Assembly (NCBI GenBank): GCA_020637615.1
Contig: JACKKC010000007.1
Coordinates: forward strand, 47,725-111,724
DNA from: Rhodovulum sp.
GTDB lineage: Bacteria; Pseudomonadota; Alphaproteobacteria; Rhodobacterales; Rhodobacteraceae
Direction of reading: 5' to 3'
DNA length: 64,000 nucleotides
Positions 26,299 to 36,544 of this stretch are shown one piece after another; position 1 is the first letter of the stretch; each line of letters opens with the position of its first letter. The translations under genes and the position numbers were made by a program. The notes under the pieces are model-generated. The model searched no databases. It was given only the letters and a program-made list of their open reading frames with translations, and was not told the DNA's origin.

Positions 26299-27387
26299 TC
26301 AGAAGAGCTCCAGCTGCCGCGCCGCGCCCCCGGGCACGGCGAAGCGATCGCAGCGCAGCGCCGGCAGCTCGCGGTCGAGGCCCAGCCGGCGCGCCGCGAC
26401 CTCGAACCGCCGGGCGATCAGCCCGGCATGGATGCCGCTCCCCGACATGCGCCGGTGCCAGGCGGGATCGTAGTCGCGCCCGCCCCGGGTCTCGCGCACC
26501 CGCGCCATGACCGAAGCCGCGCGCAGGGGCCGCGCCGCCTCCAGCCATTCGCGAAAGAGCGGCCCGACCTCCAGGGGAAGGCGCAGGAGGATGTAGCTGG
26601 CCGCGGAGGCGCCCGCCTCCCGGGCCGCCGTGAGCAGGGCCTCGATCTCGTGATCGGTCAGCCCCGGGATCACCGGCGCGATCATCGCCCGGACCGGCAC
26701 CCCGGCCGCCGCGAGGCGCCGGATCACCGCCAGCCGCCGCTCCGGCGCCGCCGCCCGCGGCTCGAGACTGCGCGCCAGATCCCGGTCGAGGGTGGTGAGC
26801 GAGATTCCGACCCGCGCCAGCCCCGCCGCCGCCATGGCGCCGAGGATGTCGATATCACGCTCGATCAGCGCGCCCTTGGTGACAACCGTCACCGGATGGC
26901 CGAAATCCCGCAGCACCTCGAGGATGCGCCGCATGATGCCCAAGCCGCGCTCGGCCGGCTGGTAGGGGTCGGTGTTGGTGCCGATCGCGATCGGCGCCGG
27001 CCGGTAGGACGGCCGCGCCAGCTCCGCCGCCAGCCGCTCCGGCGCGGTGGGCTTCGCGGTGATCCGCGTCTCGAAATCGAGCCCGGGCGAGAGGCCGAGG
27101 AAGGCGTGGCTGGGCCGGGCGAAGCAATAGACGCAACCGTGCTCGCAGCCGCGATAGGGGTTGATCGAGCGGTCGAATCCCACGTCCGGAGAGCGGTTCC
27201 GGGTGATGACGCTGCGCGGCGCCTCGAAGGCGATCTCGGTGCGCAGCAGCGGCGGATCCTCCTCCGCCCCCCAGCCGTCGTCCACCGCTTCGCGCGCATA
27301 GGGCTCGAACCGGCCGGCGGCGTTGCTGGCCGCGCCGCGCGCCCTCGTGCGCGGGCCGCGCGGCGGAATGGGAGGCGGCTGGGACAT
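26299..27387 (-). CDS. Radical SAM protein, PA0069 family
   Basis: A 362-residue radical SAM enzyme. The cluster motif is CEHGCVYC (CxxxCxxC, about residues 86-93), preceded by SINPYRG, the hallmark of the PA0069 (SplB-like, Rv2578c-like) family. GTNTDPYQPAE and VVTKGALIERD are further family blocks. Function is unknown in this family; it has been suggested to act in nucleic acid or metabolite modification without proof. The ATG at 27387 follows GGGAGC and is preferred over upstream frames. It sits on the opposite strand between bmt and the corrinoid gene, with only 9 bp to bmt. Confidence 0.88.
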   Translation of the reverse strand: MSQPPPIPPRGPRTRARGAASNAAGRFEPYAREAVDDGWGAEEDPPLLRTEIAFEAPRSVITRNRSPDVGFDRSINPYRGCEHGCVYCFARPSHAFLGLSPGLDFETRITAKPTAPERLAAELARPSYRPAPIAIGTNTDPYQPAERGLGIMRRILEVLRDFGHPVTVVTKGALIERDIDILGAMAAAGLARVGISLTTLDRDLARSLEPRAAAPERRLAVIRRLAAAGVPVRAMIAPVIPGLTDHEIEALLTAAREAGASAASYILLRLPLEVGPLFREWLEAARPLRAASVMARVRETRGGRDYDPAWHRRMSGSGIHAGLIARRFEVAARRLGLDRELPALRCDRFAVPGGAARQLELF

Positions 27388-27563
27388 GCTCCCGAGCCTA
27401 GAACAGAAAGAGAACATCCGCAAGGCCGACGCGCCCCTCGAACAGCCGCGTCGGTGGACGATTGCAGCGGGTCGCTTTCGTTCGCAACCGCTATTCGAAT
27501 TTGACGTAGGGACCGGAATCGCGCTTCTATGGCTGGGCGCCTGTGAGCGAGAAGGAGCGGGTA

Positions 27564-28271
27564 ATGTCTGGGGACGACGAGCTGATTCTGAGCGAGCTGC
27601 CGGATGACGAACTGGTCCCGCAGATCCATGACGACCTCTACGACGGGCTGAAGGACGAGATCGTCGAGGCGGTCAACATCCTGCTCGAACGCGGCTGGAC
27701 GCCCTACGACATCCTGACCAAGGCGCTGGTCGAGGGCATGCGCATCGTCGGCATCGACTTCCGCGACGGCATCCTCTTCGTGCCCGAGGTGCTGCTGGCG
27801 GCCAATGCCATGAAGGCCGGCATGGGGATCCTGAAGCCGCTGCTGATCGAGACCGGCGCGCCGCGCCTGGGCAAGATGGTGATCGGCACGGTGAAGGGCG
27901 ACATCCACGACATCGGCAAGAACCTCGTCTCGATGATGATGGAGGGCGCGGGCTTCGAGGTGGTGGATCTCGGCATCAACAACCCGGTCGAGAAATACCT
28001 CGAGGCGCTGGAGCGCGAGGAGGCCGACATCCTCGGCATGTCGGCGCTGCTGACCACCACCATGCCCTACATGAAGGTCGTCATCGACACGCTGAAGGAA
28101 AAGGGCGCCCGCGACGACTACATCATCCTGGTGGGCGGCGCGCCGCTCAACGAGGAGTTCGGCCGGGCGATCGGTGCCGACGCCTATTGCCGCGACGCGG
28201 CGGTGGCGGTCGAGACTGCCAAGGACTTCATCGCCCGCAAGCACAACCAGATGCGCCGCGCCTCGGTGTGA
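27564..28271 (+). CDS. Corrinoid-binding protein of the MtbC/MetH cobalamin-domain type
   Basis: A 235-residue protein with a helical cap (residues 25-95) and a Rossmann cobalamin domain. The base-off/His-on signature is complete: GDIHDIGKN (Asp113, His115 as the cobalt ligand, Gly118), then the SALLTTTM block and the GGAP loop. It carries the methyl group between a pterin-dependent methyltransferase and homocysteine methyltransferase, probably with the Bmt-like protein at 25.3 kb. The ATG at 27564 is 6 bases after GGAG; an earlier GTG at 27543 is less likely. The leader back to the divergent radical SAM gene is 176 bp. Confidence 0.9.
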   Translation: MSGDDELILSELPDDELVPQIHDDLYDGLKDEIVEAVNILLERGWTPYDILTKALVEGMRIVGIDFRDGILFVPEVLLAANAMKAGMGILKPLLIETGAPRLGKMVIGTVKGDIHDIGKNLVSMMMEGAGFEVVDLGINNPVEKYLEALEREEADILGMSALLTTTMPYMKVVIDTLKEKGARDDYIILVGGAPLNEEFGRAIGADAYCRDAAVAVETAKDFIARKHNQMRRASV

Positions 28272-28353
28272 GGCAGGGCGCGCCCCGGCGCGCCTGCCCC
28301 CCGAGACCGGAAACCCGTCGGGGCATCTGGCCGGGCGGGGCAGGGGCGCCTAG

Positions 28354-29001
28354 ATGGGATCCATGGACCTCGACGACCGCAGTCTGACCGAAACGGGCAT
28401 CGACGCGCCGGAACGTCCGCAGGGCCGGGTGCTGATCCTGGCCTGCGGCGCGCTCGCCCGCGAGATCCTCGCGCTCAGGCGCCTGAACGGCTGGGACCAC
28501 ATGGATCTGCAATGCCTTCCGGCGAAGCTGCACCTCTGGCCGGACCGGATCCCCGATGCCGTCGAGGCCGCCGTGGTCGAGGCGCGGCCCCGCTACCGGG
28601 CGATCTTCGTGGCCTATGCCGATTGCGGCACCGGCGGATTGCTCCAGGCGCGCTGCGACGCCCTCGGCGTGGAGATGATCGCCGGCCCCCATTGCTACAG
28701 CTTCTTCGACGGCAACGAGACCTTCGCCGCGCGCGGCGACGCGGAAATGACCGCCTTCTATCTCACCGATTTCCTCGTGCGCCAGTTCGACGCCTTCGTC
28801 TGGAAGCCCATGGGCCTCGACCGCCATCCCGAACTGCGCGACATGGTCTTCGGCAATTACGAGCGGCTGGTCTATCTCGCCCAGACCGAGGATCCCGCGC
28901 TCGACCGGCTGGCCGAGGACGCCGCCGACCGTCTCGGCCTCGCCTACGAGCGCCGCTTCACCGGCTACGGCGACCTGCCGGCGGCGCTGCGCGCCATCTG
29001 A
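28354..29001 (+). CDS. DUF1638 domain protein
   Basis: A 215-residue protein of the DUF1638 family. LILACGALAREILAL opens the domain (residues 27-41); ADCGTGG and GPHCYSFFDGNE are conserved Cys/Gly blocks that look like ligand sites. DUF1638 genes recur beside corrinoid methyltransferase genes in methanogens, acetogens and Rhodobacteraceae, so a role in corrinoid methyl transfer or its reactivation is inferred. Biochemistry is unknown to me. It lies 82 bp after the corrinoid gene on the same strand and is probably co-transcribed. Confidence 0.88.
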   Translation: MGSMDLDDRSLTETGIDAPERPQGRVLILACGALAREILALRRLNGWDHMDLQCLPAKLHLWPDRIPDAVEAAVVEARPRYRAIFVAYADCGTGGLLQARCDALGVEMIAGPHCYSFFDGNETFAARGDAEMTAFYLTDFLVRQFDAFVWKPMGLDRHPELRDMVFGNYERLVYLAQTEDPALDRLAEDAADRLGLAYERRFTGYGDLPAALRAI

Positions 29002-29109
29002 CCGCCCATCCCGCGCCCGCGGGCCGGCTTCGGCTGCCGCGCCTGTAACGCTTGCCCTCCCGGCCGCGAATCGCCCCGCGGGACGGCCGCCGGCGCAGGG
29101 AGGACAGGC

Positions 29110-29421
29110 ATGCATATCCGACGCGAATTGCAGCTCATGCTCATCGCGGGCCTGATCGGCATGGTGCTCCTGGTGGCGCTGCTGATGTTCTATTGCCTCG
29201 CGGCCGACATGACGTCTGTACATCTCGCCGTGCTCGCGGTGCTGACCACCACCGGGCCGCTGATCGCCCGCGTCTTCGAGGGGCTCGTCCGCCGGCGCCA
29301 GCGCCTGCTCGGGCTCGACATGAACTGCCTCGAGGCCGACGACGAGCTGCTGGTCGCCCGCGTCGCGCCGCTCGCGCTGCCGGTGATCGGCACGCTCTTC
29401 GCCTGGTTCGTCGTGCTTTGA
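29110..29421 (+). CDS. Small membrane protein of unknown function
   Basis: A 103-residue protein with three likely membrane helices: residues 9-28 (LMLIAGLIGMVLLVALLMF), 37-55, and 84-102 at the C-terminus. Between helices 2 and 3 lies a basic cytoplasmic stretch (RVFEGLVRRRQRLLG) followed by acidic residues, so it is likely membrane-anchored with one charged loop. I do not recognise the family. An AGGGAGGAC site precedes the ATG at 29110, which supports translation. It may be the last gene of the corrinoid/DUF1638 unit, with 108 bp between. Confidence 0.65.
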   Translation: MHIRRELQLMLIAGLIGMVLLVALLMFYCLAADMTSVHLAVLAVLTTTGPLIARVFEGLVRRRQRLLGLDMNCLEADDELLVARVAPLALPVIGTLFAWFVVL

Positions 29422-29501
29422 GCGGGTGCCGGCCGCGCGGCCGGAACCTCGGCGGATTCGGCCGTTAACACTTTTTGTTATATAAATCATAGCATTACGA
29501 T

Positions 29502-29519
29502 CTGTCCCCATGGGGACAG
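29502..29519. promoter_or_regulatory. 18-bp perfect palindrome, copy 1
   Basis: CTGTCCCCATGGGGACAG is a perfect palindrome centred at 29510/29511, in the 193-bp leader of the amino acid binding-protein gene. The same 18 bases occur at 60351-60368. The AT-rich DNA before both has TTGT..ATAAA and ATAGCATT in common. It could be a repressor site or a hairpin; the sequence alone does not say which. Confidence 0.6.
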
Positions 29520-29614
29520 CGGATTCTCCGCCCGGAACGGCCGTCGGCCGCCCTTGACCTGCCGGGCGGCCTGGATGAGGCTCGGGAGCGCGAGCACACA
29601 ACCTGGGGAGCATC

Positions 29615-30382
29615 ATGACACGGACATTGCGAGCCGCCATCGCCGCAGTGGCGCTGGCGGCATCCGGGCCCGCGCTGGCGCTGAACATCTGCGTCGAGGG
29701 CGCCTATCCGCCGTTCTCCGAGACCGCCGTGGACGGCAGCATCGTCGGCTTCGACGTCGATATCGCCAATGCCCTCTGCGCCGAGATCGGCGAGGAATGC
29801 GCCCTGGTCAAGGTCGACTGGGATGGCATCATTCCCGCGCTTCTGGAGAAGAAATGCGACGCCATCGTCGCCTCGATGTCGATCACGGCGGAGCGCATGG
29901 CGGTCATCGACTTCACCAAGAAATACTACCAGTCGCCGCCGATGATGATCGCAGCCGCGGATTCCGGCCTGGTCGCGACGCCCGAGGGCATGGCCGGCAA
30001 GGTGATCGGCGTGCAGCGCGGCACCACCCACAACGCCTATCTCGACAAGTACTACGGCGCCTCCGAGATCCGGCTCTACGCCAGCCAGGACGAAGCGAAC
30101 CTCGACCTCGCTGCCGGCCGCGTCGATGCGGTGATGGCCGACAGCGTCGCGCTCAGCCTGGGCTTCCTCAAGACCGATCGGGGGGCCGGCTTCGTCGCGC
30201 TCGAGGGCGATTTCTACGAGCCCGAGATCCACGGCGCCGGGGTCGGCATCGGCATCCGCAAGGAGGACACCGACCTGCGCGACAGGCTCTCCGCGGCGAT
30301 CGACGCCATCCGCGCCAACGGCACCTACAAGGAGATCGAGTCGCAGTATTTCGACTTCGACATCTACGGCGGCGAAAACTAG
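29615..30382 (+). CDS. Polar amino acid ABC transporter binding protein
   Basis: A 255-residue periplasmic protein of the family 3 solute-binding type (HisJ/ArgT/OccT-like). A signal peptide of about 22 residues is followed by the N-lobe with YPPFSETAVDGSIVGFDVDIANALC. DGIIPALLEKKCDAIVASMSIT is the family signature. MAGKVIGVQRGTTHNAYL opens the second lobe. Ligands are likely basic amino acids or opine-like compounds. The gene precedes two permease genes, but no ATPase gene is nearby. An 18-bp palindrome lies in its leader. Confidence 0.9.
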   Translation: MTRTLRAAIAAVALAASGPALALNICVEGAYPPFSETAVDGSIVGFDVDIANALCAEIGEECALVKVDWDGIIPALLEKKCDAIVASMSITAERMAVIDFTKKYYQSPPMMIAAADSGLVATPEGMAGKVIGVQRGTTHNAYLDKYYGASEIRLYASQDEANLDLAAGRVDAVMADSVALSLGFLKTDRGAGFVALEGDFYEPEIHGAGVGIGIRKEDTDLRDRLSAAIDAIRANGTYKEIESQYFDFDIYGGEN

Positions 30383-30412
30383 GCCCGAGCGGCGGACCGG
30401 CACCGGGGCCCG

Positions 30413-31102
30413 ATGGAGAGCCTGATCCGATACGCGCCGCTCCTCGCGGGTGGCGCCGTCGTCACCCTGTCGCTGGCCCTGCTGTCGCTCGCCCTCGCCA
30501 CCCTGCTCGGCGGCCTCGGGGCCGCCGGCAAGCTCGGCGGCGGCCCGTTCCTCCGCACCCTCGCCCTCGCCTATACGACCGTGGTGCGCGGCGCCCCCGA
30601 TCTGGTCTGGCTCTTCCTCGTCTATTTCGGCGGCCAGAGGCTGGTCAACGACATCACCGGCGCGCTCGGCCTCGGCCAGGTCGCCGTCACGCCCTTTCTC
30701 GCCGGGGTCTTCACCATCGGGATGATCTACGGCGCCTATCTCACCGAGACCTTTCGCGGCGCCTATCTCACGATCCCGCGCGGCCAGACCGAAGCCGCGA
30801 TGGCCCTCGGCCTGCGCGGGCTGCCGCTGCAACGCAAGGTGGTGATCCCGCAGCTGATCCGCTTCGCCCTGCCCGGATACGGCAATGTCTGGCAGGTGCT
30901 GGTCAAGGCGACCGCGATCGTCTCGGTCATCGGGCTCCAGGACCTGGTCGGGCTCGCCAGCGACGCCGGCAAGTCCACGCGCGAGCCCTTCGTCTTCTTC
31001 TCCGCGGTGCTCCTCGCCTATCTGCTGATCACCTGGGTCTCGCAGACCCTGCTCGGGCTCCTCGAACGGCGCGCCGCCGCGGGTTTCGCCGATGCACGCT
31101 GA
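30413..31102 (+). CDS. Polar amino acid ABC transporter permease 1 (HisQ/OccQ-like)
   Basis: A 229-residue membrane protein of the His/Glu/Gln/Arg permease family. About five helices; the TVVRGAPDLVWLFLVYFGGQR block is the typical segment before helix 3, and EAAMALGLRGLPLQRKVVIPQL is the cytoplasmic EAA loop that docks the ATPase. The ATG at 30413 lies 30 bp after the binding-protein gene. Its end overlaps the second permease by 11 bp. It pairs with that protein as a heterodimer. Confidence 0.9.
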   Translation: MESLIRYAPLLAGGAVVTLSLALLSLALATLLGGLGAAGKLGGGPFLRTLALAYTTVVRGAPDLVWLFLVYFGGQRLVNDITGALGLGQVAVTPFLAGVFTIGMIYGAYLTETFRGAYLTIPRGQTEAAMALGLRGLPLQRKVVIPQLIRFALPGYGNVWQVLVKATAIVSVIGLQDLVGLASDAGKSTREPFVFFSAVLLAYLLITWVSQTLLGLLERRAAAGFADAR

Positions 31103-31787
31103 TCTGGTCATCCTCAACTGGCATCTCTTCGCCTCCGGGGCGTGGATGACGCTGCAGCTGACCTTCCTCGCGCTGGCGATCGGATTCTCGATCGCGCTGC
31201 CAGCCGGTCTCGCGCGGGCGCGCAGGGTGCGGGTCGTCTCGCCACTGATCAACGGCTATGTCTATCTCTTCCGCGGCACGCCCTTGCTGGTGCAGACCTT
31301 CCTGATCTATTTCGGCCTGGCGCAGTTCGAATGGATCCGCGGCAGCTGGGCCTGGACCTTCCTGCGCGACCCCTGGTGGTGCGCCTTGATCGCCTTCTCG
31401 CTCAATTCGGGGGCCTATGGGACCGAGATCATCCGCGGCGCGATCGTGACCACCGGGAAGGGCGAGCTCGAGGCCGCCTGGGCGCTGGGCCTTTCGCGCC
31501 GCCAGGTCGACTGGCTGGTGCTGATGCCCTCGGCACTCCGCCGCTCTCTGCCGCAATACGGCAACGAGGCGGTCTTCATGCTGCAGGGCTCGGTGGTCGC
31601 GAGCGTCATCACGCTCCAGGATATCCTCGGGGCCGGGCGCACGCTCAATGCCCGATATTACCTCGCCTACGAGGGTTTCCTCGCGGCCGCGATCCTCTAC
31701 ATGGCGATAACCTTTCTGCTGGTCCTGGCGTTTCGAGGCCTCGAAGGCCGCTACCTGCGCCATCTCCGGCCGCGTGGAGTCAGGTGA
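31092..31787 (+). CDS. Polar amino acid ABC transporter permease 2 (HisM/OccM-like)
   Basis: A 231-residue permease, partner of the preceding one. VYLFRGTPLLVQTFLIYFGLAQ is the family block, and ELEAAWALGLSRRQVDWLVLMP is the EAA loop for ATPase docking. It ends two bases before the GTG of a methyltransferase gene, so translation may continue there. No ATP-binding subunit follows; the transporter must use one encoded elsewhere. Confidence 0.9.
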   Translation: MHADLVILNWHLFASGAWMTLQLTFLALAIGFSIALPAGLARARRVRVVSPLINGYVYLFRGTPLLVQTFLIYFGLAQFEWIRGSWAWTFLRDPWWCALIAFSLNSGAYGTEIIRGAIVTTGKGELEAAWALGLSRRQVDWLVLMPSALRRSLPQYGNEAVFMLQGSVVASVITLQDILGAGRTLNARYYLAYEGFLAAAILYMAITFLLVLAFRGLEGRYLRHLRPRGVR

Positions 31788-31788
31788 C

Positions 31789-32997
31789 GTGACGACGACC
31801 GAAGATCCCGCCCACCAGGTCGTCCGGCTCCGGCCGAATGTCGATCCGCGAGCCCTGCGCCGCGGCGCCCCCTGGGTCTACGCCGACCAGATCGTGCTCG
31901 ACCGGCGCAGTCGCGCAATTCCCGCGGGCTCCATCGTGGAAGTGCAGGATGCCGGGCGCAGCCCGATCGCGCTCGCCGCCTTCAATGCAGCGTCGAAGAT
32001 CGCCCTGCGGATCCTCGACCGCGATCCCGGGGCCGCGATCGGCACCGAGTGGTTCGCCGCGCGATTCCGCAGGGCCTTGGCCCTGCGCGAGGCGCTCTTT
32101 CCGGAGCCCTATTACCGGCTCGTCCATGCCGAGGCCGACGGGCTGCCCGGGGTGGTGGTGGACCGGTTCGGCGCCGCGGCGGTGGTGCAGCCCAATGCCG
32201 CCTGGGCGGAGGCGCATCTGGGGGATCTGGTGACGGCGCTCGTGGCCGTGACCGGGGTCACGGAGGTCTTCAAGAACGGCAGCGGCCGGGCACGCGGGCT
32301 CGAAGGGCTCGACGAGGATTCCGCGCTGATCCGCGGCAGCCTCGAGGGTCCGGTGGAGGTGCCGATGAACGGCGCCACCTATCTCGCCGATCTCGCGCAG
32401 GGCCAGAAGACCGGCCTCTATTTCGACCAGCGGCCGAACCACGCCTTCGCCGCCCGGCTCGCCGGCGGGCGCCGCGTGCTCGACGTGTTCTCCCATGTGG
32501 GGGGCTTCTCCCTGGCGGCGCTTGTGGCGGGCGCGGCCTCGGCGGTCGCCGTCGACGGATCCGCACCCGCCCTCGATCTCGCCCGTGGCGGCGCAGAACG
32601 GAGCGGCGTGGCGGATCGCTTCGAGACGCGAAAGTCGGACGCCTTCGCCGCAATCGAGGCGATGACGGCGGAGGGCGCCCGGTTCGGGCTGGTGATCTGC
32701 GATCCTCCGGCCTTCGCGCCGTCGAAATCCGCTCTCGAAGCCGGGCTTCGCGCCTACGAGCGGCTGGCGCGAATGGCCTCGGCCCTCGTCGAGCCGGACG
32801 GATTTCTGGTGCTCTGCTCCTGCAGCCACGCCGCCGATCTCGCCAAGTTCCGCGCGGCCTGCCTGCGCGGCATCGGCAGGGCGGGGCGCTCGGCGCAGAT
32901 CCTGCACACCGGAGAGGCGGGGCCGGACCATCCGGTGCATCCCGCGCTGGCCGAGAGCGGCTATCTCAAGGCGCTGTTCTTCCGGTTGGGTCCGTGA
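31789..32997 (+). CDS. SAM-dependent rRNA methyltransferase, RlmI-like
   Basis: A 402-residue enzyme with an N-terminal PUA-like RNA-binding part (residues 1-90) and a class I methyltransferase domain. VLDVFSHVGGFSLAAL is the SAM-binding motif I, VICDPPAFAPSK is motif IV, and CSCSHA has the catalytic cysteine. RlmI methylates C1962 of 23S rRNA (5-methylcytosine); I recall the Rhodobacter protein being filed as the RSP_2647 family, so the exact target here is unproved. The GTG at 31789 is preferred to one at 31774 because a GGAG site precedes it at suitable distance. It overlaps the PIN gene by 4 bp. Confidence 0.88.
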   Translation: MTTTEDPAHQVVRLRPNVDPRALRRGAPWVYADQIVLDRRSRAIPAGSIVEVQDAGRSPIALAAFNAASKIALRILDRDPGAAIGTEWFAARFRRALALREALFPEPYYRLVHAEADGLPGVVVDRFGAAAVVQPNAAWAEAHLGDLVTALVAVTGVTEVFKNGSGRARGLEGLDEDSALIRGSLEGPVEVPMNGATYLADLAQGQKTGLYFDQRPNHAFAARLAGGRRVLDVFSHVGGFSLAALVAGAASAVAVDGSAPALDLARGGAERSGVADRFETRKSDAFAAIEAMTAEGARFGLVICDPPAFAPSKSALEAGLRAYERLARMASALVEPDGFLVLCSCSHAADLAKFRAACLRGIGRAGRSAQILHTGEAGPDHPVHPALAESGYLKALFFRLGP

Positions 32998-33557
32998 GGG
33001 TCCTGCTCGACGCCTGCGTGCTCTTTCCCAGCGTCCTGCGCGAGATGCTGCTGGGCGCTGCGCGGACCGGGGCCTTCCTGCCGCTCTGGTCGGAAAGAAT
33101 CCTCGAGGAATGGGCGCGGGCGACCCGCCGTCTGCCCGCCGGCGCCGAGGCGGTCGCCCGCGCCGAGATCGCGGCGATGCGCGCGGCCTGGCCCGAGTCC
33201 GAAGTGGCGGTGGACGAGGACCTGCTGCGGACGCTTTCCCTGCCTGACCCGGACGACCGGCATGTGCTGGCGGCGGCGATCGCGGCGGGGGCGGAGGTGC
33301 TGATGACCCTCAATCGCAGGGATTTCCCGCCCCGGACCCTCGCGAGGCACGGCTTGCTCCTGCGCGAGCCGGACGGTTTCCTGACCGAGCTTCACCACGA
33401 AGGATTCGACCTGGTCGGGGTGGCGTCCGACGTCCTGGCGCGCGCGGAATCCGTCTCCGGTCGGGAGCAGGCCCTGCGGGGCCGTCTCAAGCGCGCCGGG
33501 CTGCCGCGGCTCGGCAAGGCGCTCGCGGTGTCCCCGACCGCAGGGCACCCCACGTGA
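32994..33557 (+). CDS. PIN domain protein, RSP_2648-like
   Basis: A 187-residue protein with the PIN nuclease core. The acidic residues expected for metal binding are present: LLDACVLFPS (Asp near the N-terminus), ILEEWARATRRL (Glu), and LPDPDDRHVLAAAI followed by EVLMTLNRRDF. The C-terminal half is longer than that of a toxin-type PIN. No antitoxin gene is adjacent; instead it overlaps the RNA methyltransferase by GTGA, and the same pair occurs in Rhodobacter. I infer a role in RNA processing rather than a toxin-antitoxin system. Confidence 0.82.
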   Translation: MRVLLDACVLFPSVLREMLLGAARTGAFLPLWSERILEEWARATRRLPAGAEAVARAEIAAMRAAWPESEVAVDEDLLRTLSLPDPDDRHVLAAAIAAGAEVLMTLNRRDFPPRTLARHGLLLREPDGFLTELHHEGFDLVGVASDVLARAESVSGREQALRGRLKRAGLPRLGKALAVSPTAGHPT

Positions 33558-33627
33558 TCCGGGACGCGGGCCGCGGATGCGATCGACGTGGCACAGTGAA
33601 CAGCCGCCGCCGCTACGGAACCGGGCC

Positions 33628-33993
33628 CTACCGATAACCCTTTTGGCGAATCGCGAAGACCCTGAGCAGGGCGCCGACGAGCGCCAGTGCGGCCGTGGGC
33701 GCGCGCGCGACGCCGATGACCTCGTCGTCGTCGCGTGCGCCCGATTCGCGCAAGGTGCAGGTCCATTGGCTGTCCGGCAGCCGCGCGGCACCTGAGAGCG
33801 ATACCGACCATCCCGGCAGCTCGCTCGCCACGAGGCGCAGGGCGGCGTCGGCCGAATCGGCCACGCCCGCGGTGGCTCCCGCGGCATGGCCGCTCGCCGC
33901 CAGCCCCTCGAGGACCGCGAGTCCGAGCGGCAGATCCGCATGGCTCGCGGCTTCGATTCGATCCACGAGCGCCTGTATCTCCTTGCCGGACAT
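33628..33993 (-). CDS. Hypothetical protein, 121 residues
   Basis: A soluble protein beginning MSGKEIQALVDRIEAASHA. The frame starts at ATG 33993 with AGAGGATC upstream as a likely ribosome site. The sequence has alternating Ala/Gly-rich strands and one conserved-looking WTCTLRES segment near residue 77. I do not recognise a family. It faces the PIN gene tail to tail (70 bp apart) and is divergent from ppsA. Coding-like composition and a good start support it as a real gene. Confidence 0.62.
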   Translation of the reverse strand: MSGKEIQALVDRIEAASHADLPLGLAVLEGLAASGHAAGATAGVADSADAALRLVASELPGWSVSLSGAARLPDSQWTCTLRESGARDDDEVIGVARAPTAALALVGALLRVFAIRQKGYR

Positions 33994-34165
33994 GGGTGAT
34001 CCTCTCGATTCTCAGGACATGGACCGAAGCAGACTCTGCCCGGCCCCGGCTTGGCCGATTGCAGCGACGCTATCGGATCGCAGGTCGGGCCATATTGACG
34101 GAGATCATGGCGATGGCGGCTTTTTTTGTCAAAGAGGCCGACATGCTAGGAAGCAAAGGGCAGGG

Positions 34166-36544
<2,379 letters not shown>

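Noticed and set aside
27388..27563. SAM or cobalamin riboswitch ahead of the corrinoid gene
   Set aside because: I looked for the conserved SAM-II and cobalamin-box sequences in the leader and did not find them. A covariance search would be needed to exclude a distant type.
32994..33557. Toxin-antitoxin system with the PIN protein as toxin
   Set aside because: No small antitoxin gene is adjacent; the partner is an RNA methyltransferase and the protein is longer than VapC toxins.
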